Shown in pieces: positions 33,670 through 41,882 of a stretch of 64,000 nt of DNA (within the stretch, counting starts at the first letter, position 1; every line of letters begins with the position of its first letter). The notes under the pieces are model-generated. The model ran no database searches. It saw only the letters and a program-made list of their open reading frames with translations, and was not told the origin of the DNA. The DNA lies in the NCBI RefSeq assembly GCF_003383615.1, contig NZ_QNUL01000001.1, positions 186,001 to 250,000 on the forward strand, in the 5' to 3' direction. Source of the DNA: Dyadobacter luteus (GTDB lineage: Bacteria; Bacteroidota; Bacteroidia; Cytophagales; Spirosomataceae). Made by a program: the position numbers and the translations under genes.

Positions 33670-35655
33670 ATGAAACTCAACGAACTGAAAACTAAGCCGG
33701 ACACTGCACATGGTTGCTGTGATCACGATCACGCACCCGCCACACAAAAGAAAAGTCACGACCATAATCACGATGACCACGACCATGATCATTCGCATGA
33801 AAACTCAGGACTGTTTATCAGCCGATGGCCGCTGTGGCTGAGCCTGACTATACTTGCTACATTTCTCATACTGAATTTTGGTACTGATGTGACTGTTAGC
33901 CGGACATTGGAAATTACATTAATGCTAACTGCTTATGTATTAGCCGGACACAAGACTGTAGCGCTCGCTTTTCGTAAAGCAAGTCGTGGTGATTTTTTTA
34001 ACGAGTTCACACTGATGACGATAGCTACCCTGGGTGCTTTTTACATAGGTGAATTCAGTGAAGGTGTGGCAGTGATGATATTCTATGAGATTGGTGAGCT
34101 GTTCCAGGATCTGGCAGTAAGCCGTTCCAAACGTTCTATTAAAGCATTATTGGATATTCGTCCGGATACGGTAACTGTTTTGAGAAATCATCAGCAAACG
34201 CTGGTTAAGCCTGAAGAAGTTCAACCCGGCGAGATCATTCTTGTGAAAGCCGGAGAAAAGGTAGCTTTGGATGGGATACTAATTTCGGAAACAGGAACAT
34301 TCAATACTGCTGCGTTAACCGGCGAGCCTAAACCTGATTTGAAAAGAAAAGATGAAACTGTACTGGCCGGGATGATTAATACGGATCGGTCTGTTGAAAT
34401 AAAAGTCAGTTCACTTTTCAAAGATTCAAAGTTATCCCGAATCCTGGAAATGGTGCAGGATGCAACCAGCAGAAAGGCCCCTACACAGTTACTGATCAGC
34501 CGATTGGCTAAAATTTACACACCTGCTGTTTTCGGATTAGCAATGTTTATTATCCTGCTTCCGGCAGTTTTTGTAGACAACTATAATTTTCAAGAATGGC
34601 TTTACAGAGGAATGGTATTTCTGGTGATTGCCTGCCCGTGCGCCCTGACAATCTCTATTCCACTGGGATATTTCGGAGGAATCGGATTGGCTTCGCGAAA
34701 CGGAATATTGGTCAAAGGGTCTAATTTTCTTGATGTAGTAACCCGGCTTGACACTGTTGTAACAGATAAAACCGGAACATTGACGAAAGGAATTTTCGAA
34801 GTTCGCAAGGTTGAAACGACGCTGACCGAGAATCAGTTTCTAAGATTAACAGCATCTTTGGAAAGCTACTCTACACACCCTGCAGCACGTGCAGTTTTGA
34901 ATCATGCAGAAAATTTAAACTTATCCCGTCCTACAGAAGTCACGGAAATAGCAGGACATGGGCTCAAAGGAATTGTTGACGGGCAGGACGTTCTTGCAGG
35001 AAACCTGAAACTTTTGAAGAAATTCAATATCGCTTTCCCTTCTTCATTGGAAGAAATCGTTGAAACAGTTGTCATTGTTGCTGTTGACGGAAGTTATGCA
35101 GGACATATTATTATTGCAGATGAAATCAAAGATGATGCCCACAATGCTATTCAGGAACTGAAGAAAATGGGTATCAGGACAATCATGCTATCCGGCGATA
35201 AATCGGCTGTAGCAAGTAAGGTGGCTAGTGAGCTTGGTATAGACGAATCTCACGGGGATCTTTTGCCGGAAGGAAAGGTGGCAATTGTACAAGAATTGAA
35301 AAATAAGGGTAAAAGAATAGCATTTGTAGGTGACGGTGTTAATGATGCACCTGTAGTAGCACTGGCGGATGTAGGTATAGCTATGGGTGGCTTGGGATCT
35401 GATGCGACAATTGAAACTGCGGATATAGTGATTCAGAATGATCAACCATCAAAAATTGTATCGGCTATAAAAGCCGGAAAAATCACAAAAGGAATTGTAT
35501 ATCAAAACATTGGGCTAGCCATGGGGGTAAAAATCCTTGTGATGATTTTAGGAGCAGGCGGAATTGCTACTCTCTGGGAAGCAGTGTTTGCTGATGTTGG
35601 CGTAGCATTGCTTGCCATTCTCAATGCATTCCGAATACAGGGTAAAAGAATATAG
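33670..35655 (+). CDS. Zn/Cd/Pb-type P1B ATPase
   Basis: A 661-residue heavy-metal exporting P-type ATPase of the ZntA/CadA group. The metal-binding TM motif is ACPCALT (CPC at 322-324), the phosphorylated Asp is D366 in DKTGT, the actuator loop is TGEP (217-220), and the hinge is VGDGVNDAPVVALADVGIAMG. In place of a CxxC metal-binding domain the N terminus has CCDHDHAP and a run of about ten His/Asp (about 30-43), which may bind zinc. It exports the metal from the cytoplasm. The PNPOx gene follows 11 bases after. No metalloregulator is adjacent. Confidence 0.94.
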   Translation: MKLNELKTKPDTAHGCCDHDHAPATQKKSHDHNHDDHDHDHSHENSGLFISRWPLWLSLTILATFLILNFGTDVTVSRTLEITLMLTAYVLAGHKTVALAFRKASRGDFFNEFTLMTIATLGAFYIGEFSEGVAVMIFYEIGELFQDLAVSRSKRSIKALLDIRPDTVTVLRNHQQTLVKPEEVQPGEIILVKAGEKVALDGILISETGTFNTAALTGEPKPDLKRKDETVLAGMINTDRSVEIKVSSLFKDSKLSRILEMVQDATSRKAPTQLLISRLAKIYTPAVFGLAMFIILLPAVFVDNYNFQEWLYRGMVFLVIACPCALTISIPLGYFGGIGLASRNGILVKGSNFLDVVTRLDTVVTDKTGTLTKGIFEVRKVETTLTENQFLRLTASLESYSTHPAARAVLNHAENLNLSRPTEVTEIAGHGLKGIVDGQDVLAGNLKLLKKFNIAFPSSLEEIVETVVIVAVDGSYAGHIIIADEIKDDAHNAIQELKKMGIRTIMLSGDKSAVASKVASELGIDESHGDLLPEGKVAIVQELKNKGKRIAFVGDGVNDAPVVALADVGIAMGGLGSDATIETADIVIQNDQPSKIVSAIKAGKITKGIVYQNIGLAMGVKILVMILGAGGIATLWEAVFADVGVALLAILNAFRIQGKRI

Positions 35656-35666
35656 ATTAGAAAAAA

Positions 35667-36209
35667 ATGGGAAAGAAATTTGATCACATCACACCTGAAT
35701 TACAGGCATTTATTCAAAAACAGAAAATATATTTTGTTGCAACGGCAATGAGTACCGGCACGGTTAACCTGTCTCCGAAAGGAATGGATTCCTTCCGGAT
35801 TATGGATGAAAATCACGTGCTGTGGCTTAATGTGACAGGAAGTGGAAATGAAACGGCGACGCATCTCCTGGAAAATGACAGGATCACAATTATGTTCTGT
35901 GCATTCGAAGGGAAACCTCTGATTCTGAGATTATATGGACATGGAAAAGCCTATCATCCTTTTGACAAAGAATGGAGTGAGTACCTTGCATTGTTTCCGG
36001 AGTTTCCCGGAACCAGACAAATTTTTGATGTTAAAGTGGATATCGTGCAGACCTCCTGCGGCATGTCAGTTCCGTTTATGGATTATGACAGAGAAAGAGA
36101 AGAGCTGAATAGGTGGGCTTCCAAAAAGGGTGAAGATGGCATTCAAAAGTATTGGGAAGAAAAAAATGTGAAGAGCTTTGATGGTTTTGAAACAGGGATT
36201 TTTGGCTGA
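35667..36209 (+). CDS. Pyridoxamine 5'-phosphate oxidase-like flavoprotein
   Basis: A 180-residue member of the split-barrel PNPOx-like family that binds FMN. It shows KIYFVATAMSTGTVNLSPKG, the substrate/flavin segment, then NHVLWLNVTGSGNETATHLLEN and ITIMFCAFEGKPLILRLYG. The family includes FMN oxidoreductases and many of unknown function. It lies 11 bases after the P-type ATPase gene, so it is probably cotranscribed, but no functional link to metal export is known to me. Confidence 0.85.
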   Translation: MGKKFDHITPELQAFIQKQKIYFVATAMSTGTVNLSPKGMDSFRIMDENHVLWLNVTGSGNETATHLLENDRITIMFCAFEGKPLILRLYGHGKAYHPFDKEWSEYLALFPEFPGTRQIFDVKVDIVQTSCGMSVPFMDYDREREELNRWASKKGEDGIQKYWEEKNVKSFDGFETGIFG

Positions 36210-36276
36210 TTGCTAATCTGATCATGAGAATTCTGCAACTTTTACCTTATTCTGTAAATTCTTAATCTTTATATAC

Positions 36277-36975
36277 GTGATCAAAAAGATATTTCTATTC
36301 TCCCTTGTCAGTGTTGCGACTTTTTCAACACAAACCTTTTCTCAAAGCAAAACCAAACAACTTTTCAACGGCAAAGACCTGAAAGGATGGCATACCGATG
36401 TGCCGGAGATGGATAAAAATCCGAAGTTGCAAACTCCGTTTATCATCAGAAACGGACTATTGGTGAGCCTCGGTACTCCTGGTGGGCACCTCATTACAGA
36501 TTCCCAATTTGAAAATTTCAAATGGACGTTTCAGTATCGCTTTGCCGGCAAACCGGGAAATTGCGGTGCACTTGTGTTTGTGTCAACGCCCAGGGCACTT
36601 TACGATATGTTTCCAAAATCTATTGAAGTTCAGATGATGCATGAAAATGCCGGCGACTTTTGGTGTATTCAGGAGGATATTACCGTACCTGATATGGAGA
36701 AACGCCGCGGGCCGAAAGAGAAATGGGGAGTGAATGGCGACAAGCTAAGAAGAATCCCGAATCTTACAGACGGAACCGAAAAACCGTTGGGCGACTGGAA
36801 TACCATGCACATTGAATGTGTAGGAAATACGATCAAAGTCTGGTTGAACGGCGTATTGGTAAACCATGGCTTTAATGCCACTGCTCATAAAGGCCAGCTT
36901 GCTCTGCAAGCAGAGGGCTCTGAGGTAGAATTCAGAAAAATTGAACTTACGCCGATTAGCAAGCTAACCAACTGA
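36277..36975 (+). CDS. Secreted DUF1080 (3-keto-disaccharide hydrolase-like) protein
   Basis: A 232-residue exported protein with a signal peptide (about 1-22) and a concanavalin-like jelly-roll of the DUF1080 family. It includes LFNGKDLKGWHT at the start, then FENFKWTFQYRFAGKPGNCGAL, WNTMHIECVGNTIKVWLNGVLV and a C-terminal GQLALQAEGSEVEFRKIEL. Members hydrolyse 3-keto glycosides in Bacteroidota. The start is GTG (36277), since the residues MIKKIFLFSLV that follow form an ordinary signal sequence and no upstream ATG is in frame. It converges on a Tat-exported sugar isomerase, which supports a shared 3-keto sugar role by inference. Confidence 0.85.
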   Translation: MIKKIFLFSLVSVATFSTQTFSQSKTKQLFNGKDLKGWHTDVPEMDKNPKLQTPFIIRNGLLVSLGTPGGHLITDSQFENFKWTFQYRFAGKPGNCGALVFVSTPRALYDMFPKSIEVQMMHENAGDFWCIQEDITVPDMEKRRGPKEKWGVNGDKLRRIPNLTDGTEKPLGDWNTMHIECVGNTIKVWLNGVLVNHGFNATAHKGQLALQAEGSEVEFRKIELTPISKLTN

Positions 36976-36988
36976 AAATGAAAATTAT

Positions 36989-37025
36989 GCAGATATGCAT
37001 TGAGTTTCTCTCTATGCATATCTGC
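36989..37025. terminator. Hairpin between convergent DUF1080 and isomerase genes
   Basis: A perfect 12-bp inverted repeat (gcagatatgcat and its complement, loop of 13) lies between the two stop codons. There is no strong T run on either side, so termination may be partial. Confidence 0.6.
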
Positions 37026-37036
37026 GCAATATTCCC

Positions 37037-37948
37037 TTAAACTCCCGCAGCCACCTTCTTCATTTTTTCCAATCCGGTTTTTGCCACAAGCAAAGGATCC
37101 TGTGCGTAATAGTCTTTGTTAAACACTTCGAATGAAAGTATAATTGGTCTCTCAGGATTTTTAAGTGCTTTCAACAAATCCTTCAAAGGAGCTACTCCAT
37201 CTCCTGCATATACCCTATCCGCATCCGTAATTTTATCAGTGGCTGGTGCGGCAGGGTAATCATTGATGTGGAAGATTTCTACCAATGGTTTACCTACATT
37301 TTTGACACTATCCATTCCTGACCCACCTTTGTGCAAATGGTACACGTCCATCAGTACTCTTGCCGAAGGATGGGAAGTTTCCGCTGCCACAAATAATATC
37401 TCTCCCACCCGACTCAGATTCTTCGAAAAACCCCAGAGTTCCAGATGAGGTACTACGCCTGTTTTATCGCCGAGTTCCAGAATCGTCCTGTATCGCTCTG
37501 CAACAGCGGATAACTCCAGTTGATCTCCTGTGGTTGCACCCATCGGAGGAGCTGCAACTCGCTTACAGCCAATAGCAGCGAGTTGATCCATTTCCAGTTT
37601 CAACTGCTCAATTGCCTTTGATCTGGTAGTAGCATCTGCTACAATCCAGGGAGCAAATCCGATCGCATCTTCCACACGCAGCCCCAAATCGTCAATAATT
37701 TTCCTGGCATCAGATAAAGTCCCGCCATTTTTCAGATAATCCTGCAAAGTATTGATCCATATCTCCACAGAGCCATATCCTGCCCTGGCAGCTACTTCCA
37801 GCTCTTTTCTAAATCCAAGCTGGTGGCCCCTGAGGGTACTCATGTTCAGAGAATATATAAATGATTCCTTTTTGACAGATGCCTGAACTGGCAACACTGT
37901 TGCTGCAGACGCGGCCAGCACCGCTCCTATTGCATTTCGACGATTCAT
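37037..37948 (-). CDS. Tat-exported sugar isomerase/epimerase-like TIM barrel
   Basis: A 303-residue protein of the xylose isomerase-like TIM barrel superfamily. The N terminus MNRRNAIGAVLAASAATVLP has the twin-arginine and hydrophobic core expected of a Tat signal, so a folded, probably metal-loaded enzyme is exported. Metal-site motifs include HLELWGFSKN (Glu), LMDVYHLHKGG (Asp, His), EIFHINDYP (His, Asp) and ILSFEVFN (Glu). The neighbour on the other strand is a DUF1080 protein, so a shared role in 3-keto glycoside breakdown is plausible but unproven. Confidence 0.86.
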   Translation of the reverse strand: MNRRNAIGAVLAASAATVLPVQASVKKESFIYSLNMSTLRGHQLGFRKELEVAARAGYGSVEIWINTLQDYLKNGGTLSDARKIIDDLGLRVEDAIGFAPWIVADATTRSKAIEQLKLEMDQLAAIGCKRVAAPPMGATTGDQLELSAVAERYRTILELGDKTGVVPHLELWGFSKNLSRVGEILFVAAETSHPSARVLMDVYHLHKGGSGMDSVKNVGKPLVEIFHINDYPAAPATDKITDADRVYAGDGVAPLKDLLKALKNPERPIILSFEVFNKDYYAQDPLLVAKTGLEKMKKVAAGV

Positions 37949-38402
37949 CTCCTGCGTTCTTGTTAATATGTTTGCTTTACTAACGTATCAAAGCAGAATT
38001 TTCGTAGTATCTACCAAATAGCACCATGACAATAATGACATTCGCCAAACATGACGCCGTTTAAGTTAAATCAAAATCAAACAATTTCTATAAAACAGAA
38101 ATATATCCATGATATAAAATCACGAATATCGATCATACTCTAGAATAAATTTCAACCCATTTCGGTGTAAATATAATTAACCACAAAACAAACATAATTC
38201 AGTATAGAATAAACTTTATTAAACACATATGAAAAATATTTTTGTAACCGAGTGCGCCAAAACAAACCAGATTAACGGTTTTTGGTAATTTTTATTGCAC
38301 CAACGAAAATAATATTTGTTTTGTAAAACTAATTCTATTTATAATTGCACCAGGAATCAAGAAAAAAACAAACATTTACTCAACGTTCAAGTACAAGTTC
38401 CA
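37949..38402. other. AT-rich intergenic region before the surface-protein operon
   Basis: About 450 bases. It holds a TATTTTTG element (38237-38244) and a direct repeat attgcacca at 38294-38302 and 38344-38352. The open frame extends upstream of the chosen start at 38403 but without coding character. Confidence 0.55.
38237..38244 (+). promoter_or_regulatory. Putative -7 element of the surface-protein operon
   Basis: TATTTTTG matches TAnnTTTG exactly, about 160 bases before the start at 38403. No clear TTG is found at normal spacing upstream. Confidence 0.4.
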
Positions 38403-39773
38403 ATGCGATTCATTAGCTCAATCTGGTTGACTGTCTTGATGGTAATGGGGGTCTTCGCTGACAGTCTAAGTGCTCAGCCAAGTGGAGCGACTTATGCTAC
38501 AGCTGCTTCACCGGAAGCGGGTGGAACTACTTTACTTGGTTATGGAACAATTGGTACTCCGAATGATGCAGTCGGCAATAAACCTAATAATAACTCGGCC
38601 ACGCTCAGGGCGGATGGGCTCGGTAGAAGTGCCGCCATACTTCTGAGTTTTACAAACGAAAGACTCGCGACTCCTGCAGCGCCTGTTACGATCTATGTAA
38701 GGACAGACATCAATGCCCTTACACATTCGAACGTTATTTCTGTTGTAGGCTTCAGGGCTACAGGAACAGCTATTACTACAAATCCGTTCAAAAACTACTC
38801 ACTAGCCGATGGCACCATTTTCCTGGCGATTACGCTAACTGAAAGCTTTAAGGCGGTAAAAATCACATTGAATAATACAGGAACGAACGATTTGGTTAGG
38901 ATTTATTATGCTTTCCATTCCGAAAATGCTACCAACACATCTAATCCTTATCCTTTCAACGCTGGGGACTGCGGTTTACCTAATGTGACAACAAAGGAAG
39001 ATGCAGCAGTTTTACTGGGGAGATTTACAGTCAATAATCCAGTAAATGCCATAGACGGGGACACCGTAACCCATTCATCATTCGCTACAAATGGGCTTTC
39101 GCTTGGTAACACAAAAATACGGCAGACTTTTTTCTTCAACAGCTACTCAAATGAAAGCGATGCTGTAAGAATCGTTATATCTCGCAGTGGCTCACTCGTG
39201 GCATTAAACTTAGCCACTAACATAGAATTAAAAGCGTATAATGGTGAAACGTTAGTAAGCACAACCCAACTTGCCAATGATTTATTGAGTGCCGATCTGT
39301 TAGGTTTGTTGAATAATGATAAAAGAGTGACATTCTATTATTACCCTAAACAAACTAATGGGCAAGCGTTTATTTTTGATCGATTAGAACTTAGTCTGAA
39401 TGTGGCAGTTCTTGGTGTAAATCTCGCTGCCAATGCTCTCAACGTACACGATGTACGAAGAGTTCCTGGTGCGCCTTCGGTACCGGTAACCAATACAGTT
39501 TGCACAAATGTTGGTTCGATTCTGCTCACCGCAGCATCCGCATTGGAAGGAGTTGTTAATAGTTTATCTTTCAATTGGTATACTGGTCTGAGAGGAGGCA
39601 ACTCACTCATCACAAATAAACAATATACACCAACCGGTATGACAGCTACAGGAAGCAGGACTTACTACGTCGATGTAACTAAGCCAGGTTGCCCTTTGCC
39701 ATCAGCCAGACATCAGGTCAATCTTAACGTTGTAAATGCGCCATCAACCCCTCCTATAAACTTAATACCCTAA
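38403..39773 (+). CDS. Secreted protein, first of three surface-operon genes
   Basis: I do not recognise the family. The 456-residue product has a signal peptide (MRFISSIWLTVLMVMGVFAD, ending SLSAQ). A long beta-rich part rich in Thr, Ser and Asn follows, then a C-terminal Ig-like segment (about 370-445) with VCTNVGSILLTAASAL and GSRTYYVDVTKPGCPL. The frame opens 29 codons earlier, but that stretch is hydrophilic and would bury the signal peptide, so I use the internal ATG. It has no type IX sorting domain. It is the first of three co-oriented genes (51 and 25 bases between coding regions), which suggests a shared surface structure such as an adhesin. Confidence 0.75.
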   Translation: MRFISSIWLTVLMVMGVFADSLSAQPSGATYATAASPEAGGTTLLGYGTIGTPNDAVGNKPNNNSATLRADGLGRSAAILLSFTNERLATPAAPVTIYVRTDINALTHSNVISVVGFRATGTAITTNPFKNYSLADGTIFLAITLTESFKAVKITLNNTGTNDLVRIYYAFHSENATNTSNPYPFNAGDCGLPNVTTKEDAAVLLGRFTVNNPVNAIDGDTVTHSSFATNGLSLGNTKIRQTFFFNSYSNESDAVRIVISRSGSLVALNLATNIELKAYNGETLVSTTQLANDLLSADLLGLLNNDKRVTFYYYPKQTNGQAFIFDRLELSLNVAVLGVNLAANALNVHDVRRVPGAPSVPVTNTVCTNVGSILLTAASALEGVVNSLSFNWYTGLRGGNSLITNKQYTPTGMTATGSRTYYVDVTKPGCPLPSARHQVNLNVVNAPSTPPINLIP

Positions 39774-39824
39774 CATGAATACCATAAACTTTTTATATAT
39801 CTATCACAATTAACAGTTCATTTT

Positions 39825-40511
39825 ATGAAAACGAAAATTACCTCCATCTGCTTTGCTATCATGCTATTGATGACAGCGTTTAATGCCAGTGCTCAAAATC
39901 CAGCTGGTAAAATCTACTATGTTCTAAGTGGCGAGTCATTTCAATTGAAGCCGGCATTAGGAAACCTGGCTGGATACGTATGGAAAGACAACGGAACTGA
40001 TATTACTTCAGGAATTGCAGCAGACGGGACACTTACTTACACTTTTGATCTGGCTACTGGCACAACTGCAGCCGTAACAAAGACACTATCTCTTGGGATT
40101 CTGGATGTAGTGGGTGGCTGTCTTTCAAACTTGGTAAATCATACCGTAGTTGTGCTGCCTAAGTTATTACTTACTTTAACCCCAGCTATAAGCGACTTTT
40201 GTAACAATCTTACCACAATAAGTACTACAATTACGGCTTCACTGACTGATATTCCCGCAAGCTTAGCTACCTACGGAGTCACCATTGCTTCGACATACAA
40301 ATGGTTTAAGGGAGAGGAATTATTGTCAGAAACAGGCCCGACACTTACTGTGACTGATATCGGAACATACAGATCAGAAAGAGTTTATAACCTGCCTACA
40401 GATGGAAGTTTTAAATCAGACGGAGGAAAGGTCGCCAATGCTATACTAGGATCCGCAGAGATCAAGAAAGATAAGGTTGTTCCAAATACGCCAGACATCC
40501 AACTTCTTTAA
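39825..40511 (+). CDS. Secreted Ig-like protein, second surface-operon gene
   Basis: A 228-residue product with a signal peptide (about 1-23, ending NASA-Q). The body is beta-rich with Ig-like features: GESFQLKPALGNLAGYVWKD, then TTAAVTKTLSLGILDVVGGC, and YKWFKGEELLSETGPTLTVTDIGTY. Three Cys are present in the mature part. No T9SS sorting domain is visible. The last bases precede the third gene by 25 bases. Its function is unknown; it probably acts with its neighbours on the cell surface or in the periplasm. Confidence 0.75.
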   Translation: MKTKITSICFAIMLLMTAFNASAQNPAGKIYYVLSGESFQLKPALGNLAGYVWKDNGTDITSGIAADGTLTYTFDLATGTTAAVTKTLSLGILDVVGGCLSNLVNHTVVVLPKLLLTLTPAISDFCNNLTTISTTITASLTDIPASLATYGVTIASTYKWFKGEELLSETGPTLTVTDIGTYRSERVYNLPTDGSFKSDGGKVANAILGSAEIKKDKVVPNTPDIQLL

Positions 40512-40536
40512 TTCTCCTTGGCTCGCCTTTTATTAC

Positions 40537-41628
40537 ATGAAAAACTTAATAACAGTCACGTTATTGTTACTCCTTTCCCGTCTTGCCTTTGGGCAAGGCG
40601 GGAGAAAGGAAGTTTTGATATGTAATGGCACTAGCGTAAAACTAAGAGCTACTTCGTTAGGTGCAAATGGTTACGAATGGAGTAAAGACGGGCAAATTCT
40701 ACCCGGTTTTTCAGGAAGTGATCTACTCATTTCTGAGGAAGGAACCTACGCTGCCGTTGCGTTAAATATTGACGGGTGTGCGTCCGATCAATCGGTAATT
40801 ATAGCACTTGAATTCCGAAAACCAATTGCTGTTAATGATTACGTAAAAGGGATCAGGAATACGGCTGCTTATATCAATCCATTGGAAAATGACGCTACCT
40901 CGTGCGCAGAGCTGGATCCGGCATCATTGGTCATCAAAACACAACCTGCAAATGGATCGGTCAGTATTGTAAACGGACAGTTTGTTTATCAGCCTGTTAC
41001 AGATTTTTCGAATCAAACAGAATTCAAGTATACAGTCAAAGACAAAACCGGACAAGAATCCAACCTCGCTACAGTCACTTTGGATTATTCAGGGGCGCTA
41101 CCGGTGGTACTGACCAATTTCAAAGCAGTGAAACAGGAATCGACCGCATTGCTTACATGGTCAACTACTTCTGAAAGTAACAGTGAAAAATTTGTGGTTG
41201 AGAGAAGCACAGATGGTAAAAACTGGATCACCATAGGTGCTGTAAATGCTACCGGCAATTCATCGGAGAAACAAGATTATACCTTTACAGACAATTCGCC
41301 GGAATCGGGAGTAAATTATTACAGACTTAAAATGATTGATCTGGATGGCAGCTTCGCATACAGTATTATCCGGTCTGTCCATTTCCCGGAATTTTCCTGG
41401 GCAACCCTGTATCCTAACCCTGTAAGCAATACATTGCATATCAGCATCAGAAACAAGGAAGTAAGAAAACTCCGGCTTATTGATCCGACAGGTAAAGTAC
41501 TTTTCAGTTCTGAAGTTACCTCAAAAGAGATGGATTTGAATATGCAGCCCTACAGCTCAGGTGTATTCTTTGTGCATCTTGAACAGGAAAACGGATTGGT
41601 ATCTATTTTCAAAATATTCCATGAATAG
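40537..41628 (+). CDS. T9SS-exported Ig-like surface protein, third operon gene
   Basis: A 363-residue protein with a signal peptide (MKNLITVTLLLLLSRLAFGQ), an Ig-like domain (about 27-95, with GYEWSKDGQILPGFSGSD), a cadherin-like or Big_9 repeat (about 97-185, with IAVNDYVKG and YVYQPVTDFSN-like motifs), and an Ig/FN3 domain containing the common VVLTNFKAVKQESTALLTWS. The last 75 residues form a type A sorting domain (ATLYPNPVSNTLHI ... GVFFVHLEQENG) that directs type IX secretion in Bacteroidota. The frame opens 20 codons earlier, but the signal peptide sets the start. It is the only one of the three operon proteins with a sorting domain. Confidence 0.85.
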   Translation: MKNLITVTLLLLLSRLAFGQGGRKEVLICNGTSVKLRATSLGANGYEWSKDGQILPGFSGSDLLISEEGTYAAVALNIDGCASDQSVIIALEFRKPIAVNDYVKGIRNTAAYINPLENDATSCAELDPASLVIKTQPANGSVSIVNGQFVYQPVTDFSNQTEFKYTVKDKTGQESNLATVTLDYSGALPVVLTNFKAVKQESTALLTWSTTSESNSEKFVVERSTDGKNWITIGAVNATGNSSEKQDYTFTDNSPESGVNYYRLKMIDLDGSFAYSIIRSVHFPEFSWATLYPNPVSNTLHISIRNKEVRKLRLIDPTGKVLFSSEVTSKEMDLNMQPYSSGVFFVHLEQENGLVSIFKIFHE

Positions 41629-41700
41629 CAATCTGCTCATCTGACCACTTTCGTACAAAAGTGTTCGAATACGGACATCTCACTTCTCACAAATTGCATC

Positions 41701-41726
41701 AAATGGCCCTAACAGGCCATTTTTTG
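41701..41726 (+). terminator. Terminator of the surface-protein operon
   Basis: An 8-bp stem (aaatggcc, loop ctaaca, complement) is followed by six T residues, about 72 bases after the stop. Confidence 0.85.
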
Positions 41727-41784
41727 TTGTGGTATATATTTTTATACAAAGAACTATGTTATACAATGTACCGGAAATGTTGTG

Positions 41785-41792
41785 TAACTTTG
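41785..41792 (+). promoter_or_regulatory. Putative -7 element of the ABC permease gene
   Basis: TAACTTTG matches TAnnTTTG exactly about 90 bases before the permease start. The -33 half is not clear. Confidence 0.45.
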
Positions 41793-41882
41793 TATGATCT
41801 ATTAGCCTGAGGGTAAGGCAAGGGATCAGAGGTTAGCGAAATCACCTCTACCCCCTGCCCATCACCCTAAATTCTTGCAACC

